Origin: Coriolopsis trogii | Lineage: Eukaryota; Basidiomycota; Agaricomycetes; Polyporales; Polyporaceae | Reading direction: 5' to 3' | DNA length: 64,000 nucleotides | NCBI GenBank assembly: GCA_020543525.1 | Contig: JAHYIO010000037.1 | Span: forward strand, 682,001 to 746,000 | Part shown: positions 47,612 through 59,313 of the stretch, one piece after another | How the letters are laid out: every line of letters begins with the position of its first letter | Position numbering within the stretch: position 1 is the first letter of the stretch | Notes under the pieces: generated by a model | The model's input: only the letters and a program-made list of their open reading frames with translations | What the model was told of the DNA's origin: nothing | Databases searched by the model: none | Position numbers and translations under genes: made by a program

Positions 47612-48608
47612 GAGGACAAGTTAAGGAACAAGTCGAAGTGGATGCTCTTGCTCTGCAGCGTACGCGCTTGCGCTGTGATCAGGTGACAGACGCGACGAGA
47701 CGCGACTGCAGAAGCGCCCTCCACCACCACCTCCTTTGACTTATTCGATGCCATCATCAAGGCAGCATTGTGCTACAGACTCGATGTCTTATGATAAATT
47801 CACCACCTGTATAATCAGTCGTTGTGTCTGAGTTCTGGCGTCTACTCCGTCCTTCAAGCGTCATCAGGTGGACAATTCTGGCAGGATACCAATGAACAAC
47901 TTATTGACTTGTCCTCGCACGGCGACGAGTCTGGCCAGTAGAATACCGGCGCAGTCAGGAACTTCATCTCCCTTGACGTCCTATCCGCTAGAACTGCAGG
48001 AACGTTGCTGATAGCACGGAAGCGATGACAAGGGGCGCGGCGCTGCGGTAAGAGCAAATATACACGAGGCTGGACATTGACTCGGACTCCTCTGGTGAGT
48101 GACCTATGACCTTCTTTTTTGAGACAGACCTCACCGTCAGGAGTGTACTCAGCTTTGCGGCAGTGGATGCGGTTGGGGTTCAGCCGCAGTCGCAGCCGCA
48201 GCTGCGACCGCAGTGGCGAAGTAGCGATTTACCTAGTACGTCGCGCATCTAGTCGTACCTATAATGTGGTGTATTCGATAAACGTTCCAGGTTCTGGCTC
48301 TCGTAAACATGACAATCAGCTGGATGCTCTCCAGGCGACTCTTCCTCGCTGCTTGACGAGCTGTCAGACAGCCGCCTCTCTCCGCTGTCCTCGCCGCATT
48401 GTGTTCCATCTGCGTAGCAAACGTCCTGCAGTTATAGGCTTTCATTTAGCAGATGCGCGAACCACGCTGCAGCACGCCAGGACTACGGACGCAGAATCTG
48501 TGATGCTCATAAGCCAGGTCCTTTGCGGAATCAACTTCACGGATCCCCAGTGACCAAGCCCTTCCATACCTTCTGGCTCCACGTAGTCCTTGCCATCCAT
48601 CGCGAAAA
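47612..48608. other. Divergent intergenic region, no recognised gene
   Basis: Between the start codons of RRP8 (minus) and the P-loop ATPase (plus). Short open frames on both strands lack family motifs. A minus-strand frame (PFFAMDGKDYVEPEG at about 48590-48640) looks protein-like but overlaps the ATPase start and is not followed by a supportable exon. Imperfect CGCAG repeats sit at 48181-48217. Confidence 0.45.
48181..48217. repeat. Imperfect CGCAG/CAGCCG short repeat
   Basis: About 37 bases of imperfect repeats of CGCAG with a GCAGCTGC palindrome at the centre and outer arms GTCGCAG / CTGCGAC that can pair. Not in a recognised gene. Confidence 0.5.
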
Positions 48609-50619
48609 ATGGTACAGAACGATTCTCCTGCTTCATCGCTGGAAGCGCGCGAGGTGGATTGTCTGTGTTATCTGTGTTCGTCGTGCATTGATGACTATCC
48701 TTTTTCAAGACTCCGAGTGATTCGTCTCGCAGTTCGTCGCCAGCCTCAACCTCTACGTGTGGCACGGTGTGTTATCAAACAGATGTTGGTACCATGTTTT
48801 AACTCACTTCTATCATCAATCGTAGACTGCCAGCTTGGACTCCGCACAGGTGAGTACGGCAGCTTGATGGGAAGTAACACTGACAAATCTCTCGGCTAGG
48901 AGTTCAACCTCCTCACACTTGATGCAGCGCTGGAAAACGCTACAGATGGACATGAAGTGATAACAGCACCTCTACTAACTCGTGGCGCGTACGTGTCCGC
49001 CGGCTTGACCGAGAAAGGGTCGCAGTATGGCGTCCTTGGGAACGTCATTGCTATACGGTGCATCACATTTACGATGCTGCTCGAGGACTGTTACTAAGAC
49101 TCTTTCTAGGGAAAATGGAAACCATTACGTCCCTGATGATCCCCGATTATACATCAACACCGTTAGTCTCTTCGCTGCTTGTGTCACCCTTCACTTATCC
49201 GCCGTATTGCCATAGAATGCACCGTTCTCTGCGATTGTGTGCGGCGTACAGGGGTCGGGGAAGTCCCACACTGTGTCAGTGCTACTCGAGAACATGCTCA
49301 TCTCGGGCTACCCTCCGATTGGTCTATCCCACAAAGCTCTGAGTGGGCTGGTGCTCCACTTTGGGGAAGGGGGTGCTGGCACCCGCCCGTGCGAGGCCGC
49401 TTCTGTGGGCTGCAGCGCCTTTGCAGGTGTTGACCCACCGGCGGTCAAGGTGTATGTTTCCCAGTCTTCCCTCTCCACGATGCGCAAGGTGTACGCACCA
49501 TTCGGAAAAACCGTGACCGTGGAGGCTCTGATGCTCTCCGAGACCGAGCTCGACGCAGAGGCTATCATGTCATTGATGGCGGTAGGAAATTCGGAGTCTG
49601 CCCCCCTCTACATGCATCGTATCTTGGTGAGTTGTCTTTCCGCAACGTCGACGGAACGGAGCTGACTAGGATGTGGACTGATTCCCATAGACCATCCTTC
49701 GTAGCCTCGGGGAAAAATTCACGTATTCCAAGTTTCTGTCGAGGATTGAACGAGCCAAGGCGGACCTGAGCCCCTCTCAACTCGTTGGACTAGAGCAACG
49801 CATGGTGCTCCTACAGACTCTTATTGATGGTACTGTCAAGAACGCAAAGCCACGCTTTCGCGCAGGCCAGTTGACTATCATTGATCTATCGGACCCGTTC
49901 ATCGACCCGGCAAGTGCGTGCGCGCTCTTCGAGATCGCGACGCGCCTATTTGTGCGCGCAGACGTTGACAGTGGGAAGGTGCTTGTGGTTGACGAGGCAC
50001 ACAAGGTATTTACTTCTGTCAAGACCCGAACTCTAACTGACTGTCGACGGATGTTTCTAGTACTTGTCAGTCAACAGAGGCATGACAGGACTCACGAAGG
50101 CATTGACTGCGATGACGCGCCAGCAACGGCACCTGGCCATACGGGTTATCATCAGCACGCAGGGTATGTTGTCATCACGAGTCTTCCATATAGAACAGTT
50201 CAAAGCTCACATTGATCTTGATGTCGCAGAACCGACCGCACTACCGCCTGTCTTGATTGATCTGTGCAGCGTTGCAGTTCTCCACAGGTTCTCTTCGCCT
50301 GCCTGGTGGGAAGCCATCGTGAAACACGTGTCGGCAGACTTCTCCTCCGCAGAAGATGACGCCTTTGACCATGTTGTCAGGCTCAAGGTACGTGCACACA
50401 CTCTGTACACAGAGATGACTTGACTGAACTTACTGTGCGCCGTAGACTGGGGAGGCTGTCATTCTAGCACCATCAGGGCTGGGAGTGTTCCCAACAGGAG
50501 ACAAAGCATTCGCTGGTGCTCCTGAGTTGGCACACTTTGGGAGACGGTACCTTCTCGCTCGTACCAGGCGTCGTATCACCGCTGACGGCGGTGCCTCACG
50601 GATGGTAGTGAGCGCCTGA
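48609..50619 (+). CDS. HerA/FtsK-like P-loop ATPase, uncharacterised fungal protein
   Basis: Predicted RecA-fold ATPase; no cellular role is known to me. The start MVQNDSPASSLEARE joins over phase-0 introns to TPSDSSRSSSPASTST and TASLDSAQ (a 24-base exon, 48826-48849), then EFNLLTLDAALENATDGHEV, VIAIRENGNHYVPDDPRLYI and Walker A CGVQGSGKSHTVSVLLENML. Downstream are QRMVLLQTLIDGTVKNAKPR, LTIIDLSDPFIDPASACALF, Walker B VLVVDEAHKYLSVN, then RHLAIRVIISTQ (sensor-like Gln), VAVLHRFSSPAWWEAIVKHV and a C-terminal GEAVILAPSGLGVF. The set GSGKS + DEAH + IISTQ, with LTIIDLS before it, is that of the HerA/VirB4/FtsK group. Alone on the plus strand, divergent from RRP8. Family level is likely, substrate unknown. 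Confidence 0.8.
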
Positions 50620-53600
50620 AGGCCAGCTTATCCGGTATATGGCATATTCCCACCACCTCTGCCTCGCTGCTTGCTCGAATTATGCATTCGATGGTCCCTG
50701 TGTACTTGCATCGGCTACTAGCCGTGTTCCTTGTGTTGTAGTCTGTTGTACATAGTAGAGCAAAAGCGCACTCTGTCTGTATATGAATAAAACGTGCACG
50801 AACCACCCACTGCATGACACAGGCGCCCAGTTCTGGTGCATGTTTGTATGACGGGTGTGGGCTTTGACACACAGTGTAGTCTGCTGATCGCGATGCGTTT
50901 GAATGCGAGTATGAGTGATGTGGCGATTCCAACCCAGCGGCGCCAAAACAACGGATCTGCGTAAGCGCCATCAACTAGCGCTTCGCTGGAGGTGGATAGA
51001 ACGTTGGTGTTGTATTTGCTTCTGCTTCAACTGCCAGGCACTCCAGGTTCTTGACATCTCGTTTCTTTGTTGCGTGGGCAACATTTGCACTTCATATAAC
51101 CTCACATGAATTACTACCGTCTTAGGGACATGCTGATCATGAGCACGCCCGACCTATGTGCACACTCGTGAGTCTGAGTCACCGAGATGTACAAAATCAA
51201 TGCCGGCGGGCCTTTCGTGGCGCGTCTTCTCACAACATTTCACGGGGGTGTTCTGCATAGCCGATTCCAATGTCCTGGATGTGAGCAATCCGGTACGGGT
51301 TTACTGACACCGATAGATCACGACGAGTCATCACACCGCTCCCATTTAACCAAGTCAACCGCCGCGGGAAGCTTCAATGCTATAGCGGATATAAGCACTT
51401 CGTGAGTCGCCATTTGTCGGTTGGAGGCTGCATGTGGCCCATCTAGCGGTCGTCACGTCCTGCAGCGCTCATTATATTGTATATTTCGGCATTGCTCTTG
51501 AGAATCCAGAGCGACGATTGTTCTCGCTCGGAGGAAGAGACCGGAAGAGTGCTTCAGATTGTCGACTTGACCCGTAGGAGATTTGTATTCTCGGAGAGGG
51601 TCGATGTGCTTACGAACCTCAGCTTGTCGAGTCGCTTATCCCGCTTGCACAGTATAGTCCAATGCGGGCTGGGGATCGCCATCGCGGATGTTTTGCACGA
51701 ATTCGAGGCAGGCCCCTTCGTTCCGGAGGTCTGTCGGCACGTTCTACCCGCTGAGCATCAATGCTTTCCTTGTCATCTCCTGATGCATGTCAACATTCAT
51801 TCGTTTCACCGCTTGTCGATGCGCACATAATCCCGACACATCTCCGTTCTGCCGCGACAAGGACGAGACCACGACTCGCCCTCTTCCTCTTCGTTCTTCC
51901 ATTCATATCTTAGCGGCGGAAGCACGCTTCCCGCAGCCGTGGCTGCTGCGATTTGTGCCACCGGTGCGCTGGAGGCACTTCTCGCTGACAGCATATGTTT
52001 TACGCATGGGAACTACTCCGCGGTAAAGAACAACAAATCAACGCGCTAATCTGTCCATGCGTGCGCCCCACAGAAGTACTTCGCTTTCCTTATCCTTGGT
52101 TCACGACCGCACTTACCGCGCATGTTCATAAGCAGGTATTTGAGAGCACCCGATCCACAACGGTCGCATCAGGTCGAGCCAAGGTTTGTTCATCGCATGC
52201 GAATACACTACTCTTGGTTCTGGGGTCCCGACCAACCGTCCATCTCGATGGGCCAAAACCTCGTGCCCTGCGCACACGTCGTCGCCAAGGTTTGCAACCC
52301 CAGACGTGCCGGACAACGAGTGCAGCGATGTATGGGCAAGTGCTCAGGCTTCTATCGACCATCGTCCCCATGTGACACCCAATCTGCCCATACGCAGTAC
52401 CTGCTTACCAGCACCAGAGCTCCGATCCCCCGACGCAGACTCTGCGGACGATCTGGCTCCTTCAAGGAGCCAGATCAAAACATAAAGGCCTACGCGAGCT
52501 GGCACGCCGCAGGCCCCCGGGCGCGCGGGGCTGACCATATCATGTCGTACGCTAAGCTTCCGTCACTCAAAACCCCCTTCCGCCGTTTCTCCCGTGCTTT
52601 TACAATAATTAACATTCTAGCCTCCCACAGAAGCCCCAAGCACGTCAGGGAAGCGTCACCACCCAGGTGTGCGGTACCAAATGCCAGGGTCCAGGTGCCT
52701 GCTGGTCCTTGTCGGGCCTTCGAATATCTACCGCCCCCTCCCGTAAGCCGAAGGTCCGGACGAGCGGCGAAGACGAGTCGGACCTTGGATTCCGCTTGGA
52801 TTGTCCCATCCTGAGCCTCGAGGCTGCGCCGTCGCGGCAAGCCAACGACTCGTTCCCGCGCATCCCCTTCGTCTCCACTTTTACGGCCGCGTTTGCGCCG
52901 CCCACCCGTCGGCTCTTCTCTTCGACCGTAGGAGATCCGTCCACTAACGACCAACGTTATCGCCTGCTAGCTGATACCACAACCCGTCTTCTCAGACCGA
53001 TACGCTCTGACGCTGGACGCAGGTTGCGATGCATTCTTGGAGGTGCTAGCACCGCCCACATGGGCCGAGAATCCACACCCGACGGGGGTGTCCTATTCAA
53101 AAACATCAACTAGCGGACGCCTCTTACGTCTTACCGTCCCACGGGGCACGCACGTCGAACCCGGTCTGCATATGCATCACGGATTGTCCGTCTGACGTTG
53201 CGCTTCGATTCGCGAACAGCAGTACGTACAGTCCCCAACGTTGTGGCCTTAACATTCCCCCGTCCGATACTTCGGACCGCATGGTCTGCCCTGCCTGCTC
53301 TTGTCCCTGAACCTATGAACGAACGTGTTCAGTCCGAACCACCGGTATGCATGTCTCGAAGACTTCGCATAGCGGAGTGAACAACGCATGTATGATGAGA
53401 TGCTCGTCTACTCGACATCATCATCGACGATGACATCCCGATCCCACGTGCAGACCACACATGTAACAGCATATGTACACCAGATGTACACAGCCCCGAC
53501 GACCATTCATTTGATATACAGAACCGCGCGAAGCAAGAAGGCTACTACGGCACGGTGTACTATGAGTTACAGGGTGAAGCAAGAGTGTATTATCGTAACG

Positions 53601-53928
53601 GCGGAAGTGTGCGACTAGTCAAACGGAAGGCGAGATATGTATAGAGACACGGACACGGGCACAACGGCGGGGAACACAGGCAGCGAGCATGTGAGGACAG
53701 AGTACAAAGCATGGCGGAAGCAACGACAGAGGAAACAGATAGACGCAGAGACAGTAAAGCGACTCGATCGGTGATGGTAGGGACGGAGAGTGATTCAAAG
53801 AGTAGACGTGCATATACTGGATGTGAGGGAAGGAAGATGCCAACAGCGTTCCCAACGCGCGGGCAAGAGAACCGTAACCGTAACCGTAATCATAACCGCA
53901 GACCCGAATCAAGGGGGGCGGCTTACCC
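50620..53928. other. Gene-poor interval, no supportable gene
   Basis: The longest stretch without a recognised gene. Open frames up to 230 codons occur (plus 52122-52814, minus 52490-52954), but they overlap on opposite strands in GC-rich sequence and have no motif. A short plus-strand frame reads LVDAHIIPTHL near 51813-51845, recalling HNH nucleases, but the rest does not fit. The interval holds the 3' ends of two convergent genes and may contain decayed or lineage-specific sequence. Confidence 0.4.
53871..53899. repeat. Short CCGTAA hexamer repeat
   Basis: Three exact CCGTAA units (53872-53889) and a degenerate continuation (TCATAACCGC) just past the 3' end of the JmjC gene. Not a telomere repeat of fungi (TTAGGG). 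Confidence 0.7.
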
Positions 53929-56900
53929 TCACCCTTCCAAGACCTCTTTCTCCTGACGGTCGCACGAGAGCCACGCGAACCACATCATCGTGCGCAACTG
54001 GAGGACGTCCTCCTTCCACGCCATCGACTGGTTCTGCTCGCGGAACTCGCGGGTCAAGATCTCACACCGCTCAATGTGCTCCGGACTGACAAAGTCGCAC
54101 GCGACCTTGATGCAGTCCGCGAGGTTGCATACCTACCAGAGCACAAGCGACGTCAGCGCCCGTGAGCAGGGGAAGGGAAGGAAAAGACGTACCTGATGCG
54201 CGCACCCAGCGGGAATGAAGACCGCCTCCCCCGGCTTCTGGTAAATGCGATGGCTCACGACCCCGTAATCCTTGTACAGTTCCTGCCGGAGGGACGTGTC
54301 CAGGTAGAACTGCTGGGAGTGGATCGGATCATGCTGGTACTGGCCCTTGAACTTCTTTCGCAAAAACTTGCGCAGTGTGGGCGTGTCCTCCGCTCTGTAG
54401 ATGTCCCACGCAGCACACCCCGGGCGACCGTCCGGCGTGGGCGACGCGTAGGTCATAATGTTGATCGCGTCAGCCATGTCCATGTGCAGCCTGGTCGAGC
54501 CTTTGCTCCCCTGAGACTCGAACGACGCCATGGCGTTGTACATTTTTGGGCCTGAACGCGACGTGAGCAGGATGTGTCAGCACCAAGAATTGAACGCTTC
54601 GCATTTCAACCGGCGTACCGAGGTCTGGCGCGATCGCATTGCTCGGGAAGTGCGAGGCGATGTTCAGCACGCCGTCACGACGCACGTAATTGGGAACGGG
54701 CGTCGCGCGGCTGAAGTCGTCGAACAGCTCAGGAAACGCGGTCTTGAAGTCGGTAGAAGGTGGCCAATCCTGCGCGCGGCAAATCAGCGGTTCGATCGGC
54801 GGGGAAAGAGCGCGTAGTCCCCACCTTCAATTTCCAGCAGTCTCGCCTGCCCTCGTACTTGCCGAACAGAGCAAAGAACTCGGCGACAGTGACGCGTTTG
54901 TTCTGCTCGTTCTGGCACTCCAGGATCAAGCAGCTCTGGGTGCCGTACTTCGTACTGAAGTATTCCGGCGTCCACTGGTTCTGGAACTTGTGCGAGATGC
55001 CGTTCACAACGAGCGGTACACCGGTCTCCCAGACTCGACGGAACTTGTCGTCAGTGAGCTCGGCATCTGCAAACGCGATGGTTTCGTGCGAGGGAATCTG
55101 AGCGCCACCGGAGGCTGGGCCTGGGGTTGCCGACGATGCCGAAGCGCTTGCAAAAGAAGAAGGATTTGGGGGCAGTCCCGCGGACCTGACAAGTTGCGGA
55201 TGCGAACTCATGGGAGAGGATGACGAGCCTGTACTGGAGCCAGCCCAGAGACTCCTGGACAGCTTCGGAGAAGGAGAAGCCTTGATCGTCGGGGAACGAA
55301 CAATGTCGCTGCTGTCCCCAACAGACAATCTCTTCAAGAGGCCCTCCATGTCCTCAATGGCCTGCGTAAGCTCGGCCTTGCAGAAACGTGACATCGGGGA
55401 GAAGTCCTTGGCCTGATGCTCGTTACGACGAGTGCATGACAAGAAGAACGGGTTGATGTGCGCGTGCTTCTCCCGTCGCGCTTGTAGCGCGGCGATCTCG
55501 GCCTCTGGAGCACCAATCCTATCTGTCGTCAGCTCCTTGACCTGCTCGAAACACTCGGCGCATGCTTCGCGACCGCATAGGCGACACATCCAGCTGCTAG
55601 AGAAAATGGACGTCATGCACGTATCTGATTTAACAGCGTGAGAAACAAGTGACACCAAGCTGGAAGTTTTATCGGACTCACCACATGTGGCGCGAACTTC
55701 ACTCTCGCGCGGACGGCGAATGATTTCGGGCAGGTTGAGATGCTGTAGCTCTTGCTTCAATACCGGCAAGAGCGCCTCGGCTACTGTCCGCTACAGCAGT
55801 GAAAACAAATCAACAGAGGCAACCTCCATGTCCCCACACGACCAACCTTTACACGCTGTATGTGCTCCATCTCAAGGTCGACATTCCACTTGTTAGGGAA
55901 GTTCATGGTTGGCGCGTCCGGCTTCTGGCTCTCCACGAAACTGATACCAACAATATCCCTGTTCTGATTTTTAAGGAAGAATCGGATGCCTTGGAACCTG
56001 CAGGTATCCCCAGCCCATCGACGCGTGCACGAAACGCAGCGAGGGAATTCCTCCGAACGATACCGGTTGGACATGCATCGCGCAAACTGGAGCTCGGGCT
56101 GGAGGTTGGTCTCCTGGTTGTTCGTTCCCTCCTCCCCAACCACTCTCATCGGACCAATAGTGGTGGCTACAACTGCGATGAGCGATGAGCGATAACACGT
56201 AACAAGGCCACACTTACCCACAGAACCAGAAGCCTTGTCCTTGCCTATGCGAAAAAAAAACACGTGAGTAACGGTCATCAGTTGCGCTAGAAGTGAGAAA
56301 GGACCCCCCGGCTTGCGGCCTCATGGGGGAGGAAGCGAAGAAGTTGCTTACCGTTCTGGGCAGCAATTTGCGCGGCTTCATTACGCTTCTTCTGCGCGTT
56401 CGCTCGCCGAGACGACGCTGCTGCGAGTGAGAACGGCTGTAGAGTGCATGAGAACAATGGGCAACTCACCAGCCGTTTCAGGCGCTTTTGCCTTCGAAGC
56501 CCTCGCTTTCTTCGCCTTCGGACCTGCTTCCTCCTCCACCGGCTCAGATATCCGCTTCTGGTGCATAATGGGTGGTGGCGCAGCGATGGGAATGTACATC
56601 GGTTGGGCGTAGTACGCCTGCGGGGACATGGGACCAGGTCTTTGTGGAGGCATGGCCATAGGATGTGGGTGGGGATGACCGCGCGCTGCGAGACGGGTGA
56701 AAGACCGAATTAGCTAACAACGCGCACGCATGATTACAATGGACGAGTTACGTGGTGGTGGATAATGATACTGGAGATATGCCGGGTTCGCGAGATAGGA
56801 CGGATGCTGGGACGGTGGTGGGTGATCATAACCCGGGTGCTGTGGAGGTGGTTGGGGAGGGGGATAGCCTGAGAATGAAATGCGATGGTCAAGCCACAGG

Positions 56901-57641
56901 GATCGACGGGATCGGAGGGGACTGCTCACCTCGGGGCATTTGGTCCCCAGACGGCGCTGGAGGATGGAGTAGGAATAGTTGGCGGCCCGTGGCGTCGGTG
57001 ACATAGGCGAACTTACCTGTACGCTCATCTTGGTAGACAGGCGACATCATCTGGGGGGCGTAGGACGCGTTCGGCGTTTCGTGAGAAGACGACCATGATT
57101 GGGCCGCATCCATGCTGTAGTGGGGCGGCGCCTCGTCGACTGGGCGAGGATGTCTCGGGTAGTTATCAGGATACATGGGGGGCGGAGGCTGCTGGGGGAC
57201 GGCGGAGGAAGAGGAGTAGCGACAGGAGCTGTTTTCTTGTTCCGATCGTCCAGGACCGGGTTCGTCCTTGGAAGATTCCCAGTTCGCAGCACGCAGGCTG
57301 AATTGGGGCCCATTGTTCACTTGCGGGGGCTGCTGCTGGGGGTACTGAGCAGGAGGGAGCTGCGCATGCTGCTGAGGAGGAAACTGGAGGGCGGCAGAGA
57401 TGCTTGGGAGCTGCCTGTTCGAGTAGGGAGGATTGAGGGAAGAGGAGGCGGTTGCGGCGACGGGGTTGAGGAGCTCGTTGATGGAGGTGCGCTTGTTGTG
57501 TACGTGCGCGTCGTGGAGATTGTTCATGGCGTGCACCGTGGAGGATGGCGCGCGCGAGCGACGGACGGGGAGAGGAGTGGGTTGGGAGAGGGAGAGGGAC
57601 GGGATGGAGAGTGTCGAGAGCAGAGAAGGGATCGAGGACAT
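53929..57641 (-). CDS. JmjC-domain zinc-finger protein, KDM3-like
   Basis: Predicted Fe(II)/2-oxoglutarate-dependent chromatin demethylase. The start MSSIPSLLSTLSIPSLSL opens a long Pro/Gln/Tyr-rich tract (QPPPQHPGYDHPPPSQHPSY, RPGPMSPQAYYAQPMYIP) with a basic SRRANAQKKRNEAA. A Cys-rich zone follows: PRCVSCTRRWAGDTCRFQGI, then ATCDTCMTSIF and WMCRLCGREACAECFEQVKE, giving zinc-binding CxxC pairs. The JmjC part includes PLVVNGISHKFQNQWTPEYF, VPNYVRRDGVLNIASHFPSN, GSTRLHMDMADAINIM (HxD iron ligands), then QKPGEAVFIPAGCAHQVCNL (third His) and SPEHIERCEILTREFRE, ending KEVLEG. Cys-rich zone plus JmjC is the KDM3/JMJD1 layout; the target lysine is not decided by sequence. An in-frame extension upstream to 57956 exists but is low-complexity Arg/Ala. 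Confidence 0.87.
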
Positions 57642-59313
57642 GGTGTGCTCATCAGCCCTAGCCGGGTCCGACACGACTCCGCCAGATTGTGACGGCCCGG
57701 AATAGCAGGCGATCACACCACACAGATCAGACTTAGATCTCCGACTGCCCCCAGCCGCGGCCGTCGCCCGGCTTCTCCTCCGCGAACCTCGACGCGCGCT
57801 CCCAGCCCCTCTCCGCGCGCCCATCGCGCTCGCCCCCCGCTCCTGCATCCGCGAACATTCCCTCTCCCCCGGGCCTACAGATGCCATCGGCCCCCGCATG
57901 TCTGCCGAGGCCTGCTCATTCTGCCAGTGCTCTCGCGGCCTGAACGCGCCCCGCACAGCGACGAATGGACTCCGGCTCCCATCGATGCCTCCTGACGCTC
58001 TCTGGCGTCGTGCTAAACTCCACCGATCCTACCTGCCCGCGTCCGTCCGTCCGCACACGTCATACGTGCAACCAACCATCTCGTAAACGTTCATCATCCC
58101 GCGAAGAACGGAAGGGGCTGGGAGTCCTCCAACTCTCCCTCGATCCTCACCCAGCGAGCATTCCCAGGCCAAGGTTCACGCCCTCCTTCTCCTCCCCACG
58201 CCCCCACCCCCGCCAAGCGCAGAGGCACAACGCAGGGCGGCCGCTGAGCTGCAGAGCGTCGAGCGGCCAGGACTGACGGCCACGATAGGCAGCCTCAGAT
58301 CCCTTTCTTCTCCTTCCGGCACATGCGACCCGACCCCGTGCAGCACAGCCCCGGTTGCGATAACCACGCGACGTGCCGAGCAGCCGACCGGCACCCCACC
58401 TCCTTCGTTTCCCGCGAGCCATTTTCGCTTCTGTCATACCCCATGACTCAGCCCCACGGTCGACACCCTGATCTCCGCTTGTCACACAGACTCGCCATCC
58501 CCGCTCTGCACCAGCCGGGCTCCCTGGAACTCAGAGCTCACAGGGATGAGCTTCGGGAAGTTTTGCGTTGCACCTCTTCCTTTGGCACTTTCTCTCTCCG
58601 CAGAGCCCTCGTATCCCGCGTAGGTTTCGACCTTTCATCATTCGTGTTTGTACATGCAGTGAACTAGCCTATTTTGCGAGACAACCGGGCTGTAGCGATA
58701 TATCGTCGTGTATGGATATATGGGTGGGAGGGTCTAAGTATACGTGCATATGCTAGTAAGCGACTCCTTATGATACAGCATATCAGTGACAGCGGAAACA
58801 AGCAATGGGATATTAAACTGTGGACCTATGAGGCGAGAGCGACAGGCGGGTGGGGATGGGGGCGGAGGTGAGAGGTGAACGTAGCTATTCGTGACGGGAG
58901 ATGCCCGCGGAGGAGAGACGGAGGAGAGCGTGGGGTGGGAAGCAAGTGCGACTGTACGTGAATATGGCCCAGAGCTCGACACATACGTGAATGCCAACCA
59001 GAACGGAGAACAGTATTGCCATCGGCGAAAGACACTATAACGACGTCCCAACACACAGACCAGAGAAAAATAAAACCGAGGAGAGAGGATAACCCAAGAC
59101 AAGCATCCCGAACCACACGGAAGACCCGACAAAAAAGAAAAGGTCAAGACAGGGAAACAACAGTAACACCCACCGAACCGTCCAAGTCCATAAGGTAGGG
59201 GGATGAAGGCAATATCAGAAGAACTTACGAAGATACCCGGCGACCCTCGGGAGGAAGGGAATCACAAATGGGAGTGCAAACCATGCAAACAGCCCAAAGG
59301 TCGCCCCGCACCG
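57642..59313. other. Intergenic region between SSK1 and the JmjC gene
   Basis: No gene seen. The left part is GC- and CT-rich and should be the JmjC promoter and leader. The right part (58650-59310) is AT-richer with an AATAAA at about 59068 on the plus strand and is probably SSK1 3' UTR and spacer. Open frames are short and motif-free. Confidence 0.45.

Noticed and set aside
48442..48765. Minus-strand frame with PFFAMDGKDYVEPEG
   Set aside because: It overlaps the first exons of the P-loop ATPase, whose phase-0 joins give a continuous N-terminus; no second exon of the minus frame could be supported.
51760..51900. HNH endonuclease signature (DAHIIP) on the plus strand
   Set aside because: Only six residues match; the frame ends in a stop 27 codons later and neighbouring frames give no further HNH or flanking motifs.
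52122..52954. Open frames of 230 codons (plus) and 154 codons (minus) in the gene-poor interval
   Set aside because: They overlap in opposite directions in GC-rich sequence, are rich in Arg/Pro/Ser and have no domain or plausible splice partner.
53871..53899. Telomere-like repeat
   Set aside because: The unit is CCGTAA with only three exact copies, not TTAGGG, and the flanks are ordinary gene-bearing sequence.
57099..57692. Plus-strand open frame of 197 codons
   Set aside because: It is the complement of the Pro/Gln-rich N-terminus of the JmjC gene, and low-complexity codons keep the opposite frame open.
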